The translations under genes were made by a program, and so were the position numbers. From contig DAOMFV010000001.1 in assembly GCA_035430005.1 (NCBI GenBank), positions 40,634-104,633 of the forward strand: DNA of 64,000 bases, read 5' to 3'. A model generated the notes under the pieces. That model searched no databases. It was given only the letters and a program-made list of their open reading frames with translations, and was not told where the DNA came from. Origin of the DNA: JAEUIE01 sp035430005. Its GTDB lineage: Bacteria; Planctomycetota; Planctomycetia; Gemmatales; HRBIN36. This document shows, one piece after another, positions 1 to 7,752 of the stretch. Within the stretch, counting starts at the first letter, position 1. Each line of letters opens with the position of its first letter.

Positions 1-255
1 GTTCCCTGCCTTGGGCCCATCACTCAGGTTGGCTGTGGCGCGATCTGCCCTGCTTATGATCGTGGCTGTTACACGTGTTTCGGTCCCGCACATCAGGCGA
101 ATGCTCAAAGCCTGACCACCTATTACCAATCGCAAGGTAACAGTGGTGATGACCTGCTCCCCCTGCTCCGCAATTACAATGCATTTGCTCCTGCATTTCG
201 TGAAGCGAGCAGCAAGATCGATGGCAAGATTCCTCTTCACCTGGCAGGTACATGA
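1..255 (+). CDS. [NiFe]-hydrogenase small subunit, C-terminal end (partial)
   Basis: The 5' end lies outside the window; 84 codons remain and end in TGA at 253-255. The visible part carries the last iron-sulfur cysteine block of group 3 hydrogenase small subunits: PCLGP, then GCGAICPAYDRGCYTCFGP, in frame from base 1. In the family these cysteines bind [4Fe-4S] clusters that wire the NiFe site to the redox partner. The CxGP/GCGAxCP pattern fits groups 3b and 3c better than HoxY-type 3d. The stop overlaps the large-subunit start (ATGA, 252-255), so the two are translationally coupled. Subclass is inferred, because the diaphorase and ferredoxin-like subunits that would settle it are upstream of the window. 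Confidence 0.9.
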   Translation, partial: VPCLGPITQVGCGAICPAYDRGCYTCFGPAHQANAQSLTTYYQSQGNSGDDLLPLLRNYNAFAPAFREASSKIDGKIPLHLAGT

Positions 256-1547
256 GTCAATTTCGAACCATTCAGGTAAACGCTCTCACCCGTGTTGAAG
301 GGGAAGGAGGATTGCACGTCCGCCTCAAGGGCGATGTGATTGAAGAGGTGCAATTGGCCATCTACGAACCACCTAGGTTCTTCGAAGCGTTCCTCCGAGG
401 CAGGCCGTTAACCGAAGTGCCTGACATCGTGGCCCGCATCTGTGGCATCTGCCCGGTGGCTTACCAGATGACCGCAGTACATGCCCTGGAAAACGCCCTT
501 GGCATCACCGTTTCGCCTGAAATCAGGCAGCTTCGCCGGCTGCTCTACTGTGGCGAATGGATCGAAAGCCATGCCCTCCATGTTCACCTGCTCCACGCTC
601 CCGATTACTTCGGCTGCGACAGTGGCATCAAGCTGGCTGAGCGCTTCCCCCAGGAGATCGCCCGTGGTCTGCGTCTCAAAAAGCATGGCAACGAATTGCT
701 CGAAGCTCTTGGTGGCAGGGCCATTCATCCGATCAATGTCGCAGTCGGTGGATTCTACCGCTCGCCAAGACGGGAAGAACTGGCTAAGCTGATCCCTGAC
801 TTCCAGTGGGGCCTCGATGCTGCCATCGCTGCTACGCGCTGGGTCGCATCGTTCCCCATTCCGGAGATGAACCGCCATTACGACATGGTTGCCCTCGTTC
901 ATCCGAATGAGTACCCGATGAACGAAGGCAATGTCTGCTCCAGCACCGGGCTGAACCTGCCCGTAAGCGACTATGAAAATGAATTCGAAGAAGAGCATGT
1001 GCCGCATAGTACAGCCCTTCACTCGGTGCGAAAACACCTGCGAAGTTGTTACCACGTCGGCCCACTGGCACGGGTGAACCTTAACTTCAATAAGCTCTCG
1101 CCCATGGCCAGACAGGTCGCAGCCGAGGTGAGCTTCACTGTTCCTTGTAACAATCCGTTCCGATCGGTCATTGCCCGCTGTCTGGAAGTGGTGCATGCCT
1201 ACGAAGAAGCTCTACAGATTCTTCAGACTTACCGTCCATTCACCCCGCCGCGCTTGCCGCTGACCTATCGCCAGGCCGAGGGCTGTGCTGCTACCGAAGC
1301 GCCCCGTGGCTTGATCTATCATCGTTACCAGGTGGACGACCAGGGGAAGGTCACCTTCGCCAAGATCGTTCCGCCCACATCACAGAATCAGAGACAGATG
1401 GAAGCCGACCTGCGCGATTACCTCCCCAGCGTGTTGCATCATCCTGACAGCCAGGCTGCTTACGAGTGTGAACGGCTGATCCGCTGTTACGATCCATGCA
1501 TCAGTTGTTCGACCCACTTCCTCAAGCTCAAGGTGGAACGTGGCTGA
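252..1547 (+). CDS. [NiFe]-hydrogenase large (catalytic) subunit, group 3-like
   Basis: Catalytic subunit of a cytoplasmic [NiFe]-hydrogenase (H2 oxidation or evolution), 431 aa. The L1 motif RICGICPVAYQ is at residues 62-72, with nickel-ligand Cys64 and Cys67. The L2 motif DPCISCSTH is at residues 414-422, with Cys416 and Cys419. Nine residues follow His422, the expected short tail removed by the maturation protease after nickel insertion. There is no signal peptide, which agrees with a cytoplasmic group 3 enzyme. The gene overlaps the small subunit by 4 bp and the protease gene by 8 bp. Group 3b (NADP-linked, sulfhydrogenase-like) is the favoured class, 3c or 3d being alternatives. The small-large-protease-hyp order argues for one complete biosynthetic operon. 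Confidence 0.93.
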   Translation: MSQFRTIQVNALTRVEGEGGLHVRLKGDVIEEVQLAIYEPPRFFEAFLRGRPLTEVPDIVARICGICPVAYQMTAVHALENALGITVSPEIRQLRRLLYCGEWIESHALHVHLLHAPDYFGCDSGIKLAERFPQEIARGLRLKKHGNELLEALGGRAIHPINVAVGGFYRSPRREELAKLIPDFQWGLDAAIAATRWVASFPIPEMNRHYDMVALVHPNEYPMNEGNVCSSTGLNLPVSDYENEFEEEHVPHSTALHSVRKHLRSCYHVGPLARVNLNFNKLSPMARQVAAEVSFTVPCNNPFRSVIARCLEVVHAYEEALQILQTYRPFTPPRLPLTYRQAEGCAATEAPRGLIYHRYQVDDQGKVTFAKIVPPTSQNQRQMEADLRDYLPSVLHHPDSQAAYECERLIRCYDPCISCSTHFLKLKVERG

Positions 1548-2019
1548 TCACAAACCATCACGGCTACTCGTTGGCCTGGGCAGCCATCATGGCGACGACC
1601 AGGTGGGATGGAGGCTGGTTGAAGAGCTGGGAAATCTGACCGAAGTTCCTATTCGACAGGCTGCGGTCCCTGCCGATCTGCTGCACTGGCTTACTGGCAT
1701 TGATGAACTCTATGTCTGTGACGCCTGCCAGGGTTCAGGACAACCCGGCAAACTGCACCGGTGGGAGTATCAGTCAAGCCAACAAGCCCTCGATGACATC
1801 CTGCCTGGCGTCGAGACCTTACGTTCCGTGAACACGCACCAACTCGGCCTGGCTGCGACGCTGTCGCTGGCGCGTGGTCTGCACATACTTCCCCGCCAAA
1901 TTGTAGTTTGGGGCATTGAGGGCAAGAGATTTGAAGCAGGTCTGCCCATCTCGGCTGAACTAGCCGAATTGCTTCCAGGCATCATCCGCCAACTGGCAAA
2001 CGAACTCGATCATGCATGA
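1540..2019 (+). CDS. Hydrogenase maturation endoprotease (HycI/HoxW family)
   Basis: Nickel-dependent endopeptidase expected to clip the C-terminal tail of the adjacent large subunit; 159 aa. The N-terminus has the family signature GLGSHHGDDQVGWRLVEEL near residues 12-30; its conserved acidic residue probes nickel. Further family blocks are DACQGSG near residue 61 and HQLGLAATLSLARGL near residue 92. The start is a GTG inside the large-subunit gene (8 bp overlap), the only sensible start because the family motif begins about ten residues later. The end overlaps hypA by 8 bp. Position directly after the large subunit is typical for its dedicated protease. Confidence 0.9.
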   Translation: MADHKPSRLLVGLGSHHGDDQVGWRLVEELGNLTEVPIRQAAVPADLLHWLTGIDELYVCDACQGSGQPGKLHRWEYQSSQQALDDILPGVETLRSVNTHQLGLAATLSLARGLHILPRQIVVWGIEGKRFEAGLPISAELAELLPGIIRQLANELDHA

Positions 2020-2353
2020 ACGATCCTTACTGATGGCATTGCTTCACCAGGTGCACTGCATCCAGGCGCAGAATGGAGATGCTGACGTCGAAGAGATTGC
2101 GGTCGAAGCCGGTCCTCTCAGCGGGGTGGAACCCGATTTGCTCAGCACTGCTTTTACGGAGTTCACTCCACAACATCCTTACGCCAGGTTGACGATACGA
2201 GTCGTTCCGATGACATTTCTCTGTAAATCCTGTTGTCAAACGTGGACTATGGAGCGATTCGCCAGCGAGTGCCCAGCTTGCCTTTCTACCAATGTGCAAA
2301 TCACCGGAGGCGATGCATTCCGGCTGCTTCATGTTACACTCAAGGATAGCTAG
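2012..2353 (+). CDS. hypA: Hydrogenase nickel incorporation protein HypA
   Basis: Nickel chaperone that works with HypB to deliver Ni to the hydrogenase large subunit; 113 aa, the usual length. The N-terminus is MHE, whose backbone and His2 form the nickel site in known HypA proteins. A zinc domain follows with CxxC pairs at Cys71/Cys74 and Cys87/Cys90. The start overlaps the protease gene by 8 bp, and the hypB ATG lies 13 bp after the stop. Confidence 0.95.
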   Translation: MHERSLLMALLHQVHCIQAQNGDADVEEIAVEAGPLSGVEPDLLSTAFTEFTPQHPYARLTIRVVPMTFLCKSCCQTWTMERFASECPACLSTNVQITGGDAFRLLHVTLKDS

Positions 2354-2366
2354 TGGATCATTGCCG

Positions 2367-3047
2367 ATGAAGATCGTGGTCAACAAACCCGTGTTGAGCG
2401 AGCAGCAGGCCCAGGCTGAGCAGCTTCGCCAGGACTGGACGAAGCAAGGCACACTGGTTGTCCATCTCGTTTCATCACCGGGTACCGGCAAAACCAGTCT
2501 GCTCGAAGCGACCGCCCGTCACTGGCATGGTCGATACCGCATCGCAGTCCTCGTCGGCGATCTGGCCACCGAGCGAGATGCTGAGCGCTTGTCTCCGCTG
2601 GCCCCCACTCAGCAACTCACGACAGGGGGAGCTTGTCACCTCGACATCGCCCTTATCCAGCAAGGCTGGTCGAAGCTGCCAGCACATACCTACGATTTCC
2701 TCTTCATCGAAAACGTCGGTAACCTTGTTTGCCCGGCTTCCTTTGATCTGGGCGAACATCTCCGGGTTGTGCTGCTCAGCGTCACCGAAGGCGACGACAA
2801 GCCCGGTAAATACCCGAAGATGTTCCGTACCTGCCAGGCGCTTGTCATCAACAAGATCGATCTCTTGCCCCATGTTCCTTTCTTCGTGGAAGCTGCTACC
2901 CGGGACGCCCTGCGTATCCAGCCGGAATTGACCGTCTTGACGCTGTCCGCCTGGAAAAACATTGGCATTGAGGCCTGGTGCAGCTTTCTCGAATCCCAAC
3001 GATTCCAGCGTGTGATCCCACTTGCCTCATCTAGCAGCATTTCCTGA
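2367..3047 (+). CDS. hypB: Hydrogenase nickel incorporation GTPase HypB
   Basis: SIMIBI-class GTPase that drives nickel insertion together with HypA; 226 aa from the ATG at 2367. The reading frame is open further upstream, but only into hypA, and MKIVVNK is the normal HypB start. The P-loop SSPGTGKTS is at residues 36-44, the G-domain metal-site pair Cys90-His91 sits in TTGGACHLD, the Cys122 block is VGNLVCPA, and the guanine motif is NKID. The protein lacks the N-terminal CxxCGC high-affinity nickel site and any histidine-rich stretch, so it is the minimal type. Its 3' end overlaps hypF by 26 bp. Confidence 0.95.
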   Translation: MKIVVNKPVLSEQQAQAEQLRQDWTKQGTLVVHLVSSPGTGKTSLLEATARHWHGRYRIAVLVGDLATERDAERLSPLAPTQQLTTGGACHLDIALIQQGWSKLPAHTYDFLFIENVGNLVCPASFDLGEHLRVVLLSVTEGDDKPGKYPKMFRTCQALVINKIDLLPHVPFFVEAATRDALRIQPELTVLTLSAWKNIGIEAWCSFLESQRFQRVIPLASSSSIS

Positions 3048-5295
3048 TCGAACGGCGAAACGACTGCATTTGCAGGGGCAGGTGCAGGGCATCGGTCTGC
3101 GCCCTGTAGTTCTGCGTTGGGCAACGAGATGTAGCATTTTTGGCTGGGTGGCCAACGATGCATCAGGCGTGCTCATACACGCCGAAGGAGCCGGCTACCA
3201 TTTGAATCGCTTTCTGGCTGGCTTGTACGATCACTTACCCAGGGAAGCAGTGATCTCCAACCAGGTTATCATGGATGCCGAGTCACAGGGGTATGATGAG
3301 TTCGTTGTTCAATCACGAGTCGTCTCATCTCCACTCTCGACGCCAATTCCCCAGGATAGTGTGACTTGCGAACAATGCCTGGCAGAAGTACTGACCAGAA
3401 ACGAAGACCGTCGCACTGCCTACCTCTTCAACAGTTGTGCTCTATGTGGCCCACGCTTTTCGATTGTGCAATCGATGCCCTTTGAGCGTGAGCAAACCAC
3501 CATGGCCAGGTTCCGCCTCTGTTCGGTCTGTGCTAATGAATTCGCTGATCCTGTCGATCGCCGTTTCCATGCTCAAACAATTTCATGTCGTGCATGTGGC
3601 CCAGCCATCTTCTTGACCGATCCCCGCGGTCAGATGCAATCTTGGTCAAATGGGGTAGCAGTTGTTAGTGCATCGCTGATCCTGAAAGGCAAAGTATCTG
3701 CATTCAAAGGCGTTGGTGGCTATCAGTTGATCTGTGATGCTTCAAGCGACGATGCTGTAAGCAACCTGCGTCAAATAAAAGGCAGACGCAGCAAACCGCT
3801 GGCTGTGATGGTCAAGGACTTGGCAACTGCATCAACTCTGGCCGATATTGCCGGCTGTGAGTCATCTCTTCTCAGCCGGGCAGGGCCTATCGTTCTGTGT
3901 CCCGCTCGGCCAGGCAACGGATTATCGAACCATGTACATCCCGGCCTGCGAGAAGTCGGCATCATGTTGCCCACGACTGCCTATCACCGTTTGCTTTGTG
4001 AAGACGTAAACAGGCCCCTCGTCGTCACCAGTGGCAACCGGGAAGGTGAGCCTATGGCATACACTCACCATGCTGCGGTCAAGCAACTCCGTGGACTATG
4101 TGATCTGATCCTGCACCATGATCGTGACATCGTTCGGCCTATCGACGACAGCGTGGTGAGGGTTTTTTCCGGGCGAGTCGTCACGCACCGCCTGTCCCGG
4201 GGCCTCGCTCCTCACACTTTACCCGTCAAGATCACAGAGCCCCTCGTCGCTCTCGGTGGGCAACAGAAAGTTGCCTTGGCCTTGTCCAATGGCCATCAAG
4301 CTATTCTCGGTCCCCACCTTGGCGATTTGGATACAGTTGCCTACCAAGAGCGATTCGTCGAGCAGTATCACAACCTCTGCCAACTCTATGGCACAGTACC
4401 CAATACCATCATTCACGATCAGCATCCCGACTATTTCACTACCCATTGGGCGCTTCAGCAGTCGACAGGGAGACTCTCAATTCAGCATCACCACGCCCAT
4501 GTTGCCGCTGCGATGCTTGAACACGGCTGGCTGGGTGAAACCGTCCTCGGCATTGCCTTCGATGGCACCGGCTACGGCATAGACGGCACCATCTGGGGGG
4601 GGGAGGTGTTGCTGGCCAACGTTTCTGAGGCGAAGCGTCTGGCTCATGTTCGCCCTTTCCTGCTTCTCGGCGGCGAACAGGCTATTCGTCAGCCACACCG
4701 TGTGGCACTAGCACTGCTCGATCAGCTATACAATCGCCAAGGCCTGATGGAGTTGCTGAAACGGCTCAATGTTTTAGAACACTATCAGTCCTTGTTGACT
4801 TTGCTCGATGCCCCTCATTTGCACGTAAAGACTACCAGTGCGGGCCGGCTGTTCGATGGTGTCGCTTCGCTCCTTCTTTCACTCCTGGCGGCCCACTACG
4901 AAGGCGAGCCGGCCATGCTGCTAGAAGCCTGTTGCGATCGAGGAGTATCGGGATGCTATCCCTTCCCGTTCATCAATAACGAACTCGATTGGCGACCGTT
5001 GCTGCTCGCTATCCTCAAAGATATCGAGCAAGAAGAGGAGCGAAACACTATCGCTATGCGGTTTCATCGGGGTGTAGCACAGGCTATCGTCTCGATCATT
5101 CGGTGCTACCCGCAGTACCACGCCGTTCTCACCGGTGGCTGTTTTCAGAACAAGATTCTGGTTGAACTTGTTCGAGAACTGCTTGATGATGATAATCGGC
5201 TCGGCCTTCCGGGAATAATCCCCTGCAACGATGGCGGCCTGGCTGCCGGACAACTCGTTGTTGCTGCGGCCCGGTTGAACTGTCTTATACGTTGA
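3022..5295 (+). CDS. hypF: Carbamoyltransferase HypF
   Basis: Makes the carbamoyl-AMP-derived precursor of the cyanide ligands of the NiFe site and loads it on HypE; 757 aa, normal length. Domains in order: acylphosphatase-like (about 12-100, GQVQGIGLRP), two zinc-finger-like CxxC blocks (from about 110: CEQC, CALC, CSVC, CRAC), a YrdC-like domain (about 200-380), and a Kae1/HypF C-terminal domain with the metal-binding HHHAH motif near residue 493, FDGTGYG and LTGGCFQN. The start is TTG at 3022, inside the hypB end, chosen because the acylphosphatase motif follows directly. The exact start is less certain than the identity. Confidence 0.94.
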   Translation: MPHLAAFPDRTAKRLHLQGQVQGIGLRPVVLRWATRCSIFGWVANDASGVLIHAEGAGYHLNRFLAGLYDHLPREAVISNQVIMDAESQGYDEFVVQSRVVSSPLSTPIPQDSVTCEQCLAEVLTRNEDRRTAYLFNSCALCGPRFSIVQSMPFEREQTTMARFRLCSVCANEFADPVDRRFHAQTISCRACGPAIFLTDPRGQMQSWSNGVAVVSASLILKGKVSAFKGVGGYQLICDASSDDAVSNLRQIKGRRSKPLAVMVKDLATASTLADIAGCESSLLSRAGPIVLCPARPGNGLSNHVHPGLREVGIMLPTTAYHRLLCEDVNRPLVVTSGNREGEPMAYTHHAAVKQLRGLCDLILHHDRDIVRPIDDSVVRVFSGRVVTHRLSRGLAPHTLPVKITEPLVALGGQQKVALALSNGHQAILGPHLGDLDTVAYQERFVEQYHNLCQLYGTVPNTIIHDQHPDYFTTHWALQQSTGRLSIQHHHAHVAAAMLEHGWLGETVLGIAFDGTGYGIDGTIWGGEVLLANVSEAKRLAHVRPFLLLGGEQAIRQPHRVALALLDQLYNRQGLMELLKRLNVLEHYQSLLTLLDAPHLHVKTTSAGRLFDGVASLLLSLLAAHYEGEPAMLLEACCDRGVSGCYPFPFINNELDWRPLLLAILKDIEQEEERNTIAMRFHRGVAQAIVSIIRCYPQYHAVLTGGCFQNKILVELVRELLDDDNRLGLPGIIPCNDGGLAAGQLVVAAARLNCLIR

Positions 5296-5305
5296 GGACC
5301 AACTG

Positions 5306-5578
5306 ATGTGCCTGGGTATCCCTGGCGAAGTGACACGCTGGATCGATCGCGATCCTCTCCTGGCCCGGGCCGAGGTGCGCTTTGGTGAATTGCATCGCGT
5401 CTGTCATCTCGCTTGTGTTCCCGAAGCCGAGGTCGGCGACTATGTTATAGTCCATGCCGGCATTGCCATCAGCAAAGTCAACCCCCAGGAGGCCCGCCGA
5501 TTGTTTGACGAGATTGACAAGTTCGAATTGCAACACGAACTGGCATCTGATATCCCTCCTCCGTGCAACAGCTCATGA
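5306..5578 (+). CDS. hypC: Hydrogenase assembly chaperone HypC/HupF
   Basis: Small chaperone (90 aa) that partners HypD in building the Fe(CN)2CO group and hands it to the large subunit. It begins MCLGIPGEV; Cys2, exposed after methionine removal, is the essential iron-binding cysteine of the family. Ten bases separate it from hypF, and its TGA overlaps the hypD ATG (ATGA, 5575-5578). Confidence 0.95.
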   Translation: MCLGIPGEVTRWIDRDPLLARAEVRFGELHRVCHLACVPEAEVGDYVIVHAGIAISKVNPQEARRLFDEIDKFELQHELASDIPPPCNSS

Positions 5579-6672
5579 AATACCTCGACGAATATCGTGA
5601 TGGTCTGAGAGCCGAGCAGTTGATGGCCCGCATTCGTTCCGTGGTCACTCGCCGCTGGGTGCTCATGGAGGTATGTGGTGGGCAGACTCACAGCCTTCTC
5701 AAGCACGGCATCGAAGCTGGTCTTCAAGACGTGATTGAACTGGTGCATGGCCCTGGCTGTCCGGTTTGCGTAACTCCAGTCGAAGTCATCGATCATGCAC
5801 AGGAATTAGCCAGTCAACCGGGCGTGACACTGTGCAGCTTTGGAGACATGCTGCGCGTGCCAGGTTCAGAATCATCGTTGCTTCAGGTACGTGCCCAAGG
5901 AGGTTCGGTTAAGCTTGTCTACTCTCCCCTCGAAGCGGTAACCTTTGCTCAACAACACCCCGACAAACAAGTGGTCTTCTTCGCTGTTGGCTTTGAAACA
6001 ACAGCCCCCGCTACGGCACTGGCAGTGCTCCAAACCCATCAACGTGCTTTAAAGAATTTTTCCCTGTTGGTACATCATGTGCGTGTTCAGCCTGCAATGG
6101 AGGCGATCATGCAGATGCCGGAGGTACGAGTGCAGGCATTCCTGGCTGCGGGCCACGTTTGTACTGTGATGGGCTACGATACGTACGCTTCGTTCGTTGA
6201 GCGTTACCGGGTACCCGTCGTCGTTACCGGTTTCGAACCGCTCGATCTGCTGTCAGGGATTCTTGAGTGCGTCAAACAACTCGAGGCAGGCACAGCGCTC
6301 GTGGTCAATGAGTACGCCCGAATCGTTCGTCCGGAAGGAAATCTGACAGCCCGGCAAATCGTTGACCAGGTCTATGAATTGACCGACCAAACCTGGCGAG
6401 GCCTAGGGGTTATTTCCCAGAGCGGCTATCGTCTGAAACCTGCCTGGCACCAATATGATGCTGCCAGACGGTTTCCCTTCCGCCAACCAAGTTGTGATGA
6501 GACTCAAAGTGTATGCCACGCCGGCGAAGTGCTTTCAGGCCGAATGCGTCCTACCAACTGCCCTTCCTTTGGCACCCGGTGTACTCCCGAATCCCCCTGG
6601 GGCGCACCAATGGTTTCCTCCGAAGGCGCTTGTGCAGCTTACTACCGCTACCGCCTGCCGATCATCAACTGA
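5575..6672 (+). CDS. hypD: Hydrogenase formation protein HypD
   Basis: Iron-sulfur scaffold on which the Fe(CN)2CO unit is assembled with HypC; 365 aa from the ATG at 5575 (MKYLDEYRDG, the typical HypD start). A GTG four codons upstream is also in frame. Family motifs visible are MEVCGGQTHS near residue 40, HGPGCPVC near 62, GFETTAPATA near 140, and the C-terminal cluster-binding block from CHAGEVLSGR through CPSFGTRCTPE to SSEGACAAYY. The 4 bp overlap with hypC and 14 bp gap to hypE support one transcript. Confidence 0.95.
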   Translation: MKYLDEYRDGLRAEQLMARIRSVVTRRWVLMEVCGGQTHSLLKHGIEAGLQDVIELVHGPGCPVCVTPVEVIDHAQELASQPGVTLCSFGDMLRVPGSESSLLQVRAQGGSVKLVYSPLEAVTFAQQHPDKQVVFFAVGFETTAPATALAVLQTHQRALKNFSLLVHHVRVQPAMEAIMQMPEVRVQAFLAAGHVCTVMGYDTYASFVERYRVPVVVTGFEPLDLLSGILECVKQLEAGTALVVNEYARIVRPEGNLTARQIVDQVYELTDQTWRGLGVISQSGYRLKPAWHQYDAARRFPFRQPSCDETQSVCHAGEVLSGRMRPTNCPSFGTRCTPESPWGAPMVSSEGACAAYYRYRLPIIN

Positions 6673-6686
6673 CCGGAGTGCCTTTC

Positions 6687-7739
6687 ATGGCCGGCCCAGT
6701 TTGGCAATTCAACTGCCCCGTGAGCGTATCTGCACAGTCCGACTGTGTCACGCTCGCTCACGGCGAGGGTGGCAGACTGATGCGGCGATTGCTTGATCAC
6801 GTCATCCACCCCAGCCTGCGGATTAAGCCTCGATTTGCTGACGCTGCTTTTCTGAGACCAACGGGCAACAGACTTGCCTTCAGCACCGACAGCTACGTTG
6901 TCTCTCCATTGTTTTTTCCCGGTGGCGATATCGGCACACTTGGCGTCTATGGCACCTGCAATGACCTGGCTGTCACTGGAGCCATCCCTCGCTGGCTCAG
7001 TCTCTCGTTGATCATCGAAGAGGGCTTGCCATTGCCAGTGCTCGAGAAGGTGCTCCAGAGTGTAGCGCAGACAACAGCCGAGTGCCAAATCCAGATCGTT
7101 ACTGGCGATACCAAGGTCGTTCCTCACGGCGAAATTGATGGGCTCTTTCTCAACACGACGGGCATCGGTGAGCTAATCGATCCGATACCACCCGGTCCAG
7201 AGGGATTGCAGGTCAATGATGTTCTAATCGTTTCCGGTCCTATCGGTCGTCATGGCATTGCGATCCTTGCTGCACGAGAGCAGCTCGATTTCCAGCCTGC
7301 ACCGGCCAGTGACTGTGCTCCGCTTTTTCCGGCGATCCAGGCGTTACGAAGCGCTATCGGCTCGGAAGTGCGTGCCCTCCGCGATGCCACCCGTGGCGGT
7401 GTTACTGCTGTGCTTCACGAATGGGCCATCGCCAGTGGAAAGACGCTGTTCCTTGACGAAAGCCGTATTCCCGTTGATTCAGTCACTCGCAGCGCCTGTG
7501 AACTGCTTGGCTTGGAACCCCTCCATCTGGCCTGTGAGGGGACTATGCTTCTGGCTGTTGCATCGACACACGCCGAACAGGCTGTCTCGATTCTCCGGAC
7601 TATTGATGTCTCTCGCCAGGCCGCCATCATCGGGACTGTGCAGCCAAGAACGATCGCCCCTGTCATCATCCGCCGAGTGCTGGGTCGAGAGCAATCGCTC
7701 GATGAACCCACCGGCGCACCGCTTCCCCGCATCTGCTAA
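6687..7739 (+). CDS. hypE: Hydrogenase expression/formation protein HypE
   Basis: PurM-like ATP-dependent dehydratase that converts its C-terminal thiocarboxamide to thiocyanate for cyanide ligand synthesis; 350 aa. The protein ends PRIC, the diagnostic C-terminal cysteine that HypF modifies. ATP-site motifs include FSTDSYVVSPLFFPGGDIG near residues 66-84, GTCNDLAV, and RDATRGGVT. The ATG at 6687 follows a GGAG-like element. The frame stays open upstream but only overlaps hypD out of frame, so the longer version is rejected. Confidence 0.95.
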   Translation: MAGPVWQFNCPVSVSAQSDCVTLAHGEGGRLMRRLLDHVIHPSLRIKPRFADAAFLRPTGNRLAFSTDSYVVSPLFFPGGDIGTLGVYGTCNDLAVTGAIPRWLSLSLIIEEGLPLPVLEKVLQSVAQTTAECQIQIVTGDTKVVPHGEIDGLFLNTTGIGELIDPIPPGPEGLQVNDVLIVSGPIGRHGIAILAAREQLDFQPAPASDCAPLFPAIQALRSAIGSEVRALRDATRGGVTAVLHEWAIASGKTLFLDESRIPVDSVTRSACELLGLEPLHLACEGTMLLAVASTHAEQAVSILRTIDVSRQAAIIGTVQPRTIAPVIIRRVLGREQSLDEPTGAPLPRIC

Positions 7740-7752
7740 TGAAGGAGCCAAT

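Noticed and set aside
408..1196. Long antisense reading frame opposite the hydrogenase large subunit
   Set aside because: The sense frame has clear L1 and L2 motifs; the antisense frame has no family similarity and is a codon-bias shadow.
7252..7752. N-terminal extension of ppsA into hypE
   Set aside because: It overlaps hypE out of frame; a proper GAAGGAG ribosome site precedes the ATG at 7753.
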